A DNA stretch of 64,000 bases from Cafeteria roenbergensis (Eukaryota > Sar > Bigyra > Bicosoecida > Cafeteriaceae), in the NCBI GenBank assembly GCA_008330645.1, contig VLTN01000054.1, positions 62,001 through 126,000 on the forward strand. Direction: 5' to 3'. Position 1 is the stretch's first letter. Every line of letters starts with the position of its first letter. The notes beneath the pieces were generated by a model, which was given only the letters and a program-made list of their open reading frames with translations, ran no database searches and was not told where the DNA came from. Made by a program: the position numbers and the translations under genes. Shown piece after piece: positions 1 to 9,120 of this stretch.

Positions 1-175
1 CGCGGCTTGGCTCCCGAACTCGCGCCCGACACCGAAATCGCACACACAGCCCGCGCAAATATTTGTGAATCCAGTAAACATGCGACCGAGCAGAGCCGCG
101 CAGCAACGCCGCCCTCGTCGGAGGGCACTCAACCCCTCTCAAGGCCGCCAAAGCGACCACCGCACACCCCGAACA

Positions 176-2034
176 ATGGAAGCTGTTGCCATGTGAGTGC
201 CTTGCTGAGTGGCTGACCCACGGCGACCCGGGGCCGTGCCCCGGGGGAGAGCGCAGTCGCGACGAGGAGACGGAGTGCAGAGCGGGCGAACACTCGTTGT
301 GTTCCACGGCATCCTGATTGTCCGCCCAGCCCCCCCCCCAGCCGCCCCGCCGCCCCGCCGCCCAGCCCCGCCACCATCCTGCCTCGCCGTGGGACACCCT
401 CGTGCGAGGCGGAGAGGGCCCTGCCTGGCAGCCGCTCGCCCGGCCACCCCTGCCCTTCGCTTCTGCTCCCGGTCCCCAACCTTTCTGCTCGCAGCGCCGC
501 CCGTGAAGCCTCGCGCCTGGCCGCCGCAGCGCCCCTCGAGGCCCGCAACAAGGCCCTCTCAGTTGCCGCCGGCCTTCTTGGCGGGACGTCTGACGAGGGC
601 AAGGCTCGCGCCGCAGTGCTCGAGGCCAACGCCGTGGACGTGGACGCAGCCCGCGCCGCGGACCTTCCCGTGCCCCTCCAGAAGCGCCTCGGCCTTGCGT
701 CCAAGGCCGATGGCCTCGTCCGGGGGCTCAAGGACCTCGAGGCCCAGCCCGATCCTCTGGGCAAGCTGCTGATGAAGCGCCGGCTCGGCAAGGCCGGCCC
801 GATGCTCCGCCGCGTGACCTGCCCCATCGGCGTGCTCCTCATTGTCTTCGAATCCAGGCCCGACGCCGTCATCCAGATCGCCTCCCTTTGCATCAAGTCC
901 GGCAACGCCGTCATCCTTAAGGGCGGCAAGGAGGCCCAGAGCTCCAACCGCGCCCTCGTCGACCTCGTCCTCGCCCCCGCGCTGGCCGCCGCCGGCCTCC
1001 CCGCCGCATGCGTGCAGCTCGTCGAAGGCCGCGAGGAGGTTTCCGGGCTCCTCTCGCAGGACGAGCACATTGACCTGGTCATCCCCCGCGGGAGCGCCGC
1101 CCTCGTGCGCCACGTCAAGGCATCCACCCGCATCCCCGTCATGGGCCACTCCGATGGCCTCTGCGCAGCCTATCTGCACGAGGACGCTGGGGCCGTGGGC
1201 ACGGCGGCCGACGCCGGGGCCGCGGCCGCCGGCGCCGCCGCGATGAGCCCCGGCGTGGCCGCCGCCCGCATCGTGCTGGACAGCAAGACGCAGTACCCAG
1301 CCGCCTGCAACGCCGTCGAGACTGTGCTCATCAGCGAGGCGGACCTCGCCAACGAGGACGCCGGGGCCGCTGGCGTCGTGATGGCCTCGCTTCTCGCCGC
1401 CGGCGTGCGCATGCAGTGCGACGCAGCCACCGGCGCTATGGCCCGCCGCTGCGCGGCCGCCCTGGACCGCTCTCGCGCCGGGGACAGCGCTGCTTCTGCT
1501 GACGCTGCTGCCGACCGCTGGGCTGCTGCCGCCCTCGCCAGCGTCGTGGGCGCCGACGCCGCCGCTGCCGGCGCCACCACCGCCGGGGGCAGCTTCGGCT
1601 CCCTGGTGCTGGAGGCCACCGACGCCTCCTGGGACACCGAGTTCCTGGCCTACGAGGTCGCCATCAAGACGGTGCCGTCCCTCAAGGACGCTGCCATGCA
1701 CGTTGGCAAGCACGGCTCCGGCCACACCGAGGTCATCGTGACGGCCGACCGCGATGGGGCCGGCGTGGCCTTCCAGAGCAGCGTCGGCAGCTCCAGCGTC
1801 TTCGTGAACATGTCCACCCGGTTCGCCGACGGCTTCCGCTACGGCTTCGGCGCCGAGGTGGGGATTTCCACCGCGCGCCTTCACGCTCGCGGCCCCGTCG
1901 GGCTCGAGGGGCTCACCACCTACAAGTACCTCGCCGAGGGCGCCGCTGGACCCGGCAGCTACGTGGCGCAGTTCGAGGGAGGGGGCGCTGCTGCCGTGGA
2001 CTCCACCATCGAGTGGGCGCACGAGGACGCCTGA
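176..2034 (+). CDS. proA: Glutamate-5-semialdehyde dehydrogenase (gamma-glutamyl phosphate reductase)
   Basis: Reduces gamma-glutamyl phosphate to glutamate-5-semialdehyde, the second step of proline synthesis. Two exons are proposed: 176-192 and 495-2034. Exon 1 (MEAVA plus two bases) ends at a GTGAGTG donor; the acceptor is GCAG at 491-494. Joining restores an N-terminus (AAREASRLA) typical of the family. The predicted protein is 518 residues against about 420 for bacterial ProA. Visible family blocks are PIGVLLIVFESRPDA, GNAVILKGGKEA, the PRGS segment, and YPAACNAVET with the catalytic cysteine at about residue 277; it ends in the usual GLTTYKY. The extra length comes from two Ala/Gly-rich inserts (around 1195-1250 and 1430-1610), which interrupt the fold and are absent from bacterial ProA. 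No kinase domain is fused, unlike plant and animal P5CS. Identification is secure; the first exon is an inference. Confidence 0.92.
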
Positions 2035-2544
2035 GCGCGTTGTCCTCGGGAAGGGCGCGCGCGCAGGGCCCTCGCCCCAAGTCGAAGCCCAGCCCGCTGG
2101 CTCATCGGCTCTGCGTGACCATTTCGGCCAGGTTTGGCTGCTGCATGGGTTGCTCTATCCGTCTTTTCGTTCACGCGCGCGTCTTGCTCGGGTCCGCGGC
2201 CGCCAAGGCCGGCCCCTGGACCGGTCGAGCGGCGTCGCGAACGAGGCGCCTTCTCTGGCTGCCGCTTGAGTGCGGCGCTTGTTGCAAAACTCCTGTTGCC
2301 CGCATTGGCCAGCGCCACCGCACTCGAGAACGGCACGCACACCGGCGCAGCCCGCTTCGTGCTTTGGGAAACCAGGGAATGACCCTCCCCCATCGATTGC
2401 CCTGGCCGCCCGCGCGCGCCGCGTGCGAATCCCCGCCGCCCAGAGTCGCGTGGAATGCTTGCCAGGGTCCAACAACACTTGCGCGCCGGCCGAGTCACTC
2501 GTCGGCCGCGGAGCACTCGCACTCACGGGTCTCGCCCAGCAGGC
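2035..2544. other. Intergenic, 510 bp
   Basis: Lies between two co-directional genes, so it should hold the 3' UTR of the dehydrogenase and the promoter of the glutaredoxin. I see no coding potential with the local codon bias, no RNA gene and no repeat. Confidence 0.5.
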
Positions 2545-3308
2545 ATGGCGGTGATTGCCCGCTGCATTCGCCTCTCGGTCAACCACGCGCGCGTGGGAGC
2601 CCCGGGCGCGGCGGGGCGCCGCTTTGCCTCGGCGGCAGCCGCCGCAAAGCCGACGAGTGTTGCCGAGGCCCTGGACCTGGTCAACCAGCACCCCGTGTTT
2701 GTGTTCGCCAAGGTGAGGGCGTCGCGTGCAAGTGCCCTGCGCTTGCGCCGGGGAAATGCCAAAGGGGCGGGGCGGCTGCTTTGCATTTCGGCTGCGCGAC
2801 CTGCGGCCGTGGCTCCACGTCGCCGCGCCCGGCCGGTGTGACAGACAGCCGCGCCGTGCGCCCGCCCCTTGCACCTGGGCGCAGAGCTACTGCCCCCACT
2901 GCCACAAGGCTATCAAGGAGCTGGGGGACGTGACGAACAACGCTGGCGTGGTCGGGACCATGCAGTTGGACAATGCCGGCAAGCTCGGTCAAGAGGTCCA
3001 GGCAGAGATCAAGGCGCAGTTTAACCACTCGGTGAGCGCTACAGCAGGCTGGAAGCAGTCTGGCTGTGGCACCTGGCGTGCTCCGCGGGCGTCCTCGGGG
3101 CAGTTGACACTGATCCGGGCATCTCTCCCCTGCCAGTTGCCACGTCCTCCGCCCCATCGCCGTTCCCGCCTCGCAGACTGTCCCCGCCGTGTTCGTCCTC
3201 GGCAAGTTCGTTGGCGGCGCATCGGACGTGACCGCAGGCATCGGAAGCGGCTCCCTCACCAAGACGCTCAAGGCGGCGCCAGAGCTCGCTCATGTCTGGC
3301 GGGCGTGA
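2545..3308 (+). CDS. Glutaredoxin, dithiol type, probably mitochondrial
   Basis: Small glutathione-dependent disulfide oxidoreductase. Three exons: 2545-2712, 2885-3031 and 3177-3308, all joined in phase 0, with GTGAGG and GTGAGC donors and CAG acceptors. The 148-residue product starts with about 37 residues rich in Arg, Ala and Ser and poor in acids, fitting a mitochondrial targeting peptide. Next come VFVFAKSYCPHCHKA (active-site C-P-H-C instead of the usual C-P-Y-C), the cis-proline loop TVPAVFVLGK, and the glutathione-binding FVGGASD segment. The internal intron falls exactly before the active-site strand. CPHC is also the DsbA active-site sequence, which may make this protein more oxidising; that is inference. 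Family assignment is firm. Confidence 0.9.
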
Positions 3309-3856
3309 GCCAGCCTTGACCACGGGCACGACCCCCCCCCCCCCTCCCTCCCTCCCAAAGTGCCACTTCCGTTCTGCCGCCAGTATTAGCGCTGCCGCTC
3401 CCACCCTGTCCCGCCTTGGTCAGCTGTGTGCGCGTGTCGCCTCCCCGCTGCTCTCCCAGCGCTCTCGCGCCCCGGGGGCCGGCTGTCTCGCAACGCCAGC
3501 TGCACACAGCGTCGCGTGTCTCGTGTGTGTGTCGGTGCCAAGGCCGCGAGCCGGTGCCAAGCCCCGAGCCGGGGCGCACGTGGCCATTGCTCCGCGATGC
3601 TTGGCGTGCAGCCAGGGCCGGGGCCGCTGGGCCTGCGTGCGCGTGGGGACCGAGCGGTTTCGCGGTCGCGTGCAGCGGTGCACGACCACCCAGCCCCGCC
3701 CCCAGCCCCACACGCACACGCACACATTCACGCTCGCAAACACGCGCACGCACAGACGAACGCCCGCCCTCCCCCTGCCCCCGCCCTGCGCGGTGGCTTT
3801 GCCTGCGCCCGCTGCGCCTGCGGCCGGCAGCACCGCGCAGGGCGCGGCTCGGCCGG
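3309..3856. other. Convergent intergenic region with C-tract and CA-rich segment
   Basis: Separates the 3' ends of the glutaredoxin (+) and CFAP45 (-). It contains a C-rich run near 3331-3355 and a CA/CG-alternating stretch at about 3708-3762. Open frames here are shadows of the GC-rich composition; no gene seen. Confidence 0.5.
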
Positions 3857-5875
3857 TCAGGGCTTCGCCGCGGCCTTGCTCTTTCCCGTTCGCGGGGGGC
3901 CCATCTTGAAGTCCTTGTCCAGCGCCGACCGCGGGTTGAACCGGCGCAGCTGCACCGCGTACTTGCTCTCCACGCCCGATTTGGCGAGCTCCGCGACCTT
4001 TCTGTCGCGCACAGCCGCGAGGTGCGCCATCTCCTCGTCCGTGGCCCGCAGCCCCACCGCGCCCTCGGAGCGCTCTCGCTCGGAGCGCTCGCGGGCCTGT
4101 GCGATGCTGGCCTCTGCCTGCCTGAGCACGTCCTTGACGTGCGAGCGATCGGCCTCCCGGCGTCGATGACGTGTCTCTCGCTCGGCCTTGACCCAGTCGC
4201 TTCGCGCAGCCTGCGCGGCGTCAAACGTCTGCCTCTCCTGGGCGATCTCCGCCGCCCGCAGCAGCTCCCTGTCCCGGATCTGGGCCTCCCGCGCCTCGCG
4301 CAGGGCCGCGGCGTCCTCCGCCTCCTTGGCCCGCTTCCTGGCCGCGGCCTCCCGGTCCCTGCGCTGGCCCTCCTCGAACGCGCGCCGCATCCTCGTCTCC
4401 GCCTGCGCCTCCGAGTCGTCCTGGAACTTCTCCACCATGCCGCGCAGCTTGAAGAACTCGGCCTCGCGCCGCAACCGCACCCGCTCCTTCTCCATCTCGG
4501 CCTCGATGGCCCGCTCCGTGGCGGCGCGCTGCTCCTCCTCCAGCGCGCGGTCCGCCTCCACCGCCCTGGCCGCCTCCTCCTTCCGGAGGCGCATCGCGGC
4601 CTCGTTGATCTCCTTCACTTCCTCGCGCAGCTTCGCCTTGGCGGCCCGCCGCTCCAGCTCCGCCACCCTGTCCTCCTCTGCCATGCGCTTCAGCTTCGCC
4701 GCCGCCTCCTCCGACTCCCGCCGCAGCGCCTCCTTCGCCGCCCGCTTCCGCGCCTCCGCCTCCTCCAGCTGCGCCCTGATCTCCAGCTGGGCCGCGCGCT
4801 GCCGCTCGCGCTGCTTCTCCTCCAGGTCGCGAAACCGCTTGACCTCCTCCAGGCGCCTCAGCTCCACCTCCAGGTCGAGGAGCCTCTCCTGCTCCTTCTC
4901 GCGCGCCAGGCGCTCGCGCCGCTCGACCAGCTGCCTGTCGCGAACGGTGACGGTCTGGGCGTACTTGACCATGCTGTTCATTGCCTTGACGGCGTCCTTG
5001 GCCTCCTCCGTGAGGTAGGCGGCGCGGATGTTGCGCCGGTCGCGCTCCTCCGCCTCCTCCGCCTCGAGCTCCGTGAGGGGCTCCGCGGCCAGGCGGGCTG
5101 CCTCCAGGGCAGCCATCTTGGCCTTCCGCTTCTCCCCGAGCGCGGCGCGAGAGCGGCGAGCGGCGGCTGCGGCCTCGCGCGCCGCCTCCTCCTCCTTGGC
5201 GGACCGCACGGCGGCGCGCTCCCGCATCGACATCACGTCGCTGGCGCGCAGCACGACAGGGGCGGCGGCCGCAGCCCCGCGCCGCCCTCCGGCGGGCTTC
5301 CTGCCTCCTTCGCGGCTGCTGGCGCCCATGGTGCGGCTTCCAGCGCCGCGCAGCACGGCGCTCTGGCCGCCGGCGCGGGCTCCCTGCGCCAGTGCCACAC
5401 GGGGGGATGAACGGGGGGAGGCGGTGGGTGGGGGGGGGGTGAAATGGGAGCATGCTCGTGTCAGTGTGCGCAACTTTCGCACGGGGCTCTCCTCAGTCGG
5501 GCGGAGTGTCGGGCGAGGAGGCAGGCGGGCGGCAACGGCGGGAGGGCTGTGCGATAGCATGCAGCCCGACCGGGGCACGGACCCAGAGCCGGCACAGCCG
5601 AGACAAGCTGCGCGGCGGAGCGTGGCATGCTTGCCTGGTCGGATGCGGGCGCCCCACCCGGCGCTGCCTGGGTGGCAAGAGAGCCAAGCGCCGGTGGCGC
5701 CATCGGTCAAGGCGCAGTTCTGCTTTGCTTGCGGTGCGGGAGACTGCAAGCGACGCGCGCCGGCGGGCTGGCTCACGGAGTTCCCGAACAGGGACTCGTC
5801 CACCTCGCTCGAGCGGGCGATGGTGCGGTACCGCCCTCCGGAGCGCCTGGACGACGCAACACTTGCAGCGGACAT
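3857..5875 (-). CDS. CFAP45: CFAP45, cilia/flagella-associated microtubule inner protein
   Basis: Filamentous coiled-coil protein of the lumen of axonemal doublet microtubules. Two exons on the minus strand: 5777-5875 (33 codons) and 3857-5383, joined in phase 0 across a GTGAGC donor and GCAG acceptor. Exon 1 encodes RYRTIARSSEVDESLFG, nearly identical to the conserved N-terminus of animal CFAP45 (RYRTKAVSSEVDESLFG), which fixes the start. The second exon is almost entirely charged alpha-helix and keeps the family order: REAEF, a RMRRAFEEGQRRDRE segment, and a C-terminus KVAELAKSGVESKYAVQL matching the human LEELRATGLPEKY region. Predicted length 541 residues against 551 in human. The 393-base intron is a multiple of three without stops, so a naive open frame runs through it. 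It lies head to head with CFAP52. Confidence 0.93.
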   Translation of the reverse strand: MSAASVASSRRSGGRYRTIARSSEVDESLFGNSVSQPAGARRLQSPAPQAKQNCALTDGATGAWLSCHPGSAGWGARIRPGKHATLRRAACLGCAGSGSVPRSGCMLSHSPPAVAARLPPRPTLRPTEESPVRKLRTLTRACSHFTPPPPTASPRSSPRVALAQGARAGGQSAVLRGAGSRTMGASSREGGRKPAGGRRGAAAAAPVVLRASDVMSMRERAAVRSAKEEEAAREAAAAARRSRAALGEKRKAKMAALEAARLAAEPLTELEAEEAEERDRRNIRAAYLTEEAKDAVKAMNSMVKYAQTVTVRDRQLVERRERLAREKEQERLLDLEVELRRLEEVKRFRDLEEKQRERQRAAQLEIRAQLEEAEARKRAAKEALRRESEEAAAKLKRMAEEDRVAELERRAAKAKLREEVKEINEAAMRLRKEEAARAVEADRALEEEQRAATERAIEAEMEKERVRLRREAEFFKLRGMVEKFQDDSEAQAETRMRRAFEEGQRRDREAAARKRAKEAEDAAALREAREAQIRDRELLRAAEIAQERQTFDAAQAARSDWVKAERETRHRRREADRSHVKDVLRQAEASIAQARERSERERSEGAVGLRATDEEMAHLAAVRDRKVAELAKSGVESKYAVQLRRFNPRSALDKDFKMGPPRTGKSKAAAKP

Positions 5876-6383
5876 GGCGGGCGATGCGCAGGCGTGGCCG
5901 CCTCGAGCGCTGTCGGCGGCTGGGTCGCGGCTCAACGGGGGCGTGCAAGGCCTGCTAGCCGGCTCCGATCCCCGGGGCGGTGTGGGCCGGGCGGGCTTCT
6001 GCCGGGCAGCGCCGCAGCGGGGAGAGGCTGGCAGGCCGCGGGAGGCGTTGTGCCACGGCTCTGCCGAGTGCGGTCAACGGTCGGGCGGGGGCTTGCCGCC
6101 CCCCCGCAGCGGCCCACTTGCCTCAACTGGCCCGGGAGCCGCATCCTAGGTGAGACCGTGCCTTCTGGCACGCCAGCGCGAGCCTGGACTTCCGGCCGAG
6201 CGCGCTCGTTCCGGCCTCGAGCGCTCGTGATTGCCGGAAACGGAGTCGGGGCACTCGGCGCCATGCCGCATGCATCGACGCCTCGAGCGGCTGCTCGGTC
6301 CGATCGGGCCCGATGCGTAGTGGCCACTCGCCGGCGTGAGCTCGTGCGCTGCTTTGGTGGGCGCTCGCAGGTCGTGCGACAGT
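5876..6383. promoter_or_regulatory. Shared upstream region of CFAP45 and CFAP52
   Basis: 508 bp separate the two divergent start codons. Both products are doublet-microtubule inner proteins, so a shared bidirectional promoter is a reasonable inference. The region is GC-rich with a C-rich run near 6098-6106. I did not find a clear TATA box or an obvious duplicated motif such as an RFX-type X-box by eye. Confidence 0.5.
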
Positions 6384-8732
6384 ATGGCTGGCGCTGCCGC
6401 GGCACTCGTCGAGAGCTTGGAGGAGCAGCCCATGAACCTCGAAGCGGTCATCGGCTTCAACGGTGAGCGTCCCCCGGCTGGGAGCGTTTCGGGATGCGCT
6501 GGGCCTGTGACAGCCTGCCAGGTCGGGCTCGCGTGCTGCGGGGGTCCTCCTCACGCACTGCGACGGCCGGCCAGCGGCCTTGCCAGAGCTGGCTGCTGCC
6601 CGCCCGGGGCTTGCGCCCCCCTTCCCTCTGCGCGGGCGCCGTGGCCGAGCGAGGCCGGTCACGGGGGCCCGCTCGGTCGCACAATTGGCGCCGTCGTGCA
6701 GTTGCTGCGTCGCCTCTGGCGCGCGTGCTGCGCTCCAGTGCGCGCGCTGTCGGGCGGTGAGGGTTGCATGCCCCCGTGCCAGCGCCCATCCCCGCCGCCG
6801 CACTGCGCCGCCCGTTCCTGCTTGCCCGGCGCAGGACGCGTCCCTAGCGGGCTCATCTACCACCCCGACGGCGAGCACGTCATTTACCCGCTCGGGAGCA
6901 CTGTGGTCGTCAAGAACCTGCGCAAAAACACGCAAGCGTTCCTGCAGGGTCACACCGACCGCGTCACATGCGTCGCCATCAGCCGCGACGGAAAGCGCAT
7001 CGCGTCCGGCCAGCGCACCTCCATGGGCTTCCGGGCCCCCGTCATGGTGTGGGACTTCGACTCGGCCGTGCGCAACGCAAACACCATCGACCGCACCGGG
7101 GAGCTCATCCACAAGCTCGTCCTCCACAAGGTCATGGTGCGCGACGTCAGCTTCAACTGCGACGGGTCCTTCCTCGCGTCGCTCGGCGGGGAGGACGACA
7201 ACACCATCGTCATCTGGGACCTGGCGGCCGGCGAGGCCGTCTGCGGCTCCCCGGCCGCCTCCCACGCCGTCATGACGCTCCGCTGGCTCAACACCGACCC
7301 CCTCCGCCTCGTGTCGGGGGGCCAGTACAACCTGCGCAAGTGGCACCTGGACATGGAGCGCCGCCGTATCTTCCCGGCGGAGTTCATGCTCGGCACCATC
7401 CGCCGCTCCATCAACTGCATCTGCCTGGACCCAACGGACAGGTTCCTGTGGGCCGGCACGGCCTCTGGAGACGTCATCGAGATGAACGTCGCGTCGGAGC
7501 GCTTCGCCCGCGCGTCCAAGAACCGCTTCAGCAAGGGAGTCACCGCCCTCGCCTTCGTCGACGGCCCCCCAGGGGACCAGGACCACATTGTCTGCGGCAA
7601 CGGCGACGGCACCCTCGTTCGGCTCTCCACCGCGCACCTTGAGATCACCTCCGCCGTGCAGCTGCTCGGCGGCGTGTCCTCCATCAGCGCCGGATCCGAC
7701 GGGCACAGCCTCTTCGCAGGCACGCGGGACGGTAACCGCTACTTCGTGGACGTCGACGCCTTCGAGCCCAAGCTCCGCGCCACCGCGCACCCCGACCCCG
7801 TCACATGCGTCGCGTACCCGCTCCGCAGCTCCGCGCTCTTCGTCACCGGCAGCACCGGCGAGGTGCGGCTCTGGAACGCGGTGGAGCGGAAGGAGCTGCT
7901 GCGCATCCAGGTGCCCGGCGTCGTCTGCCAGTGCGTCCAGATCAAGCCCGACGGCTCCCTCATCGTGTCCGGCTGGCAGGACGGCCGGGTTCGGGCGTTC
8001 CTCCCGGAGAGCGGCCGCCTCGCCTACGTCATCAACGACGCCCACGTCGACGGTGTCACGGCGCTCAGCTTCACCCACGACGGGTCCACCCTCGTCACCG
8101 GCGGGGCAGACGGCCGCGTCCGCGTGTGGGACGTAAGCGGTAGCGTGCAGGTCATGCTCGTGTCGTGGAAGGAGCACAAGCGTGCCGTCACCGACGTCGC
8201 GGTGTCGGCAGACAACGACGAGGCAGTGACCTCGTCCGCCGACGGCTCCTGCATCGTGTGGAACCTGCGGCGCTCCGTGAGGCAGAGCGCAATCTTCGCG
8301 TCCACCGTCTTCCGCGGCGTGCGCTACCACCCAGACGAGTCCCAGCTCCTGACCTGCGGCTCTGACCGCAAGCTCGGCTACTGGGACACGACGGACGGCA
8401 CCGCCATCCGCCAGCTCGACGCCTCCTCGGCAGAGCTCCTCTGCGTGGACGTCGCCCGCGACGGCCTCAGCCTCGCCACCGCGGGCGCAGACAAGACCGT
8501 CCGCGTGTGGTTGTACGACGAGGGCGTGCCCCTGGCCTCGGGCGTCGGCCACTCGGAGTCCGTCACGGCGGTGCGGGTCAGCCCCGACGGCCACCACGTG
8601 GCCTCTGTCGGCCTCGACGGCGCAATCATGCTCTGGACCTACCCCGAGCTCCCGGAGGGCGTCGGGCAGTACGACGATGACGAGGAGGAGGCGGGTGCCG
8701 CCGCGGCCGCGGCGGCGAGCTCCGAGGCCTAG
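6384..8732 (+). CDS. CFAP52: CFAP52 (WDR16), WD40 microtubule inner protein
   Basis: Beta-propeller protein of axonemal doublet microtubules, a partner of CFAP45. Exons 6384-6462 and 6835-8732; the donor is GTGAGC, the acceptor GCAG, phase 1. The splice rebuilds the conserved N-terminus VIGFNGRVPSGLIYHPDG, which matches animal WDR16 (VIGFNGHVPTGLKCHPD). Family hallmarks follow: IYPLGSTVVVKN, FLQGHTDRVTCVAISRDG, ASGQRTSMGF, SLGGEDDNTIVIWDL, AVCGSPAASHAV, and the late YHPDESQLLTCGSDRKLGYW and HSESVTAVRVSPDG repeats. About eleven or more WD-type repeats make two propellers. Predicted length is 658 residues (human 620); the extra residues are an acidic Ala-rich tail (DDDEEEAGAAAA). The 372-base intron is also a stop-free multiple of three. 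Confidence 0.95.
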   Translation: MAGAAAALVESLEEQPMNLEAVIGFNGERPPAGSVSGCAGPVTACQVGLACCGGPPHALRRPASGLARAGCCPPGACAPLPSARAPWPSEAGHGGPLGRTIGAVVQLLRRLWRACCAPVRALSGGEGCMPPCQRPSPPPHCAARSCLPGAGRVPSGLIYHPDGEHVIYPLGSTVVVKNLRKNTQAFLQGHTDRVTCVAISRDGKRIASGQRTSMGFRAPVMVWDFDSAVRNANTIDRTGELIHKLVLHKVMVRDVSFNCDGSFLASLGGEDDNTIVIWDLAAGEAVCGSPAASHAVMTLRWLNTDPLRLVSGGQYNLRKWHLDMERRRIFPAEFMLGTIRRSINCICLDPTDRFLWAGTASGDVIEMNVASERFARASKNRFSKGVTALAFVDGPPGDQDHIVCGNGDGTLVRLSTAHLEITSAVQLLGGVSSISAGSDGHSLFAGTRDGNRYFVDVDAFEPKLRATAHPDPVTCVAYPLRSSALFVTGSTGEVRLWNAVERKELLRIQVPGVVCQCVQIKPDGSLIVSGWQDGRVRAFLPESGRLAYVINDAHVDGVTALSFTHDGSTLVTGGADGRVRVWDVSGSVQVMLVSWKEHKRAVTDVAVSADNDEAVTSSADGSCIVWNLRRSVRQSAIFASTVFRGVRYHPDESQLLTCGSDRKLGYWDTTDGTAIRQLDASSAELLCVDVARDGLSLATAGADKTVRVWLYDEGVPLASGVGHSESVTAVRVSPDGHHVASVGLDGAIMLWTYPELPEGVGQYDDDEEEAGAAAAAAASSEA

Positions 8733-9120
8733 AGGCTGTGCTGCACGGCTTGGCAAGCGCCTCCACGGCTCTTCCCCAAGCCTCCAACCCCTCCATGACG
8801 GGGGCACCACAGCGCGGCCGGTGTGCGCTTGCAGTGCGTTTGTGCGTGTGTTCGTGCGGATGGTGGATGCACAACGCCGCGAGTTTTGCTGCGTGTCCGT
8901 GCTGGTTCCCCCCCCCCCCCCAACACACACACACGAGCTGCTCCGCACGCCTGGCGTCCCCTTGCGATGCTCATGTGCTCAGTACGACCCGCCCTTGGGG
9001 CGTGCGCTCCTGAGGCGCCGAGCGATCCGGCCCGCCTGACGGGGCGTTTGCAGGGCGGGCCCGGCAGAGCCCCAAAGCGCGGGCGCGAGGCAGCAACCCG
9101 GCGCCCACCCCGCGCTCGCC
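8733..9120. other. Intergenic, 388 bp
   Basis: Lies between CFAP52 and THOC1 (both +). It holds a C-run followed by a short CA repeat at about 8908-8933. No gene seen. Confidence 0.5.

Noticed and set aside
5384-5776. CFAP45 frame continuing upstream as coding sequence
   Set aside because: The continuous frame includes a low-complexity stretch without family similarity between two homologous segments, bounded by GTGAGC and CAG; treated as intron.
6123-8948. 941-codon open frame antisense to CFAP52
   Set aside because: Covers the WD40 gene on the opposite strand; long only because stops are rare at this GC content.
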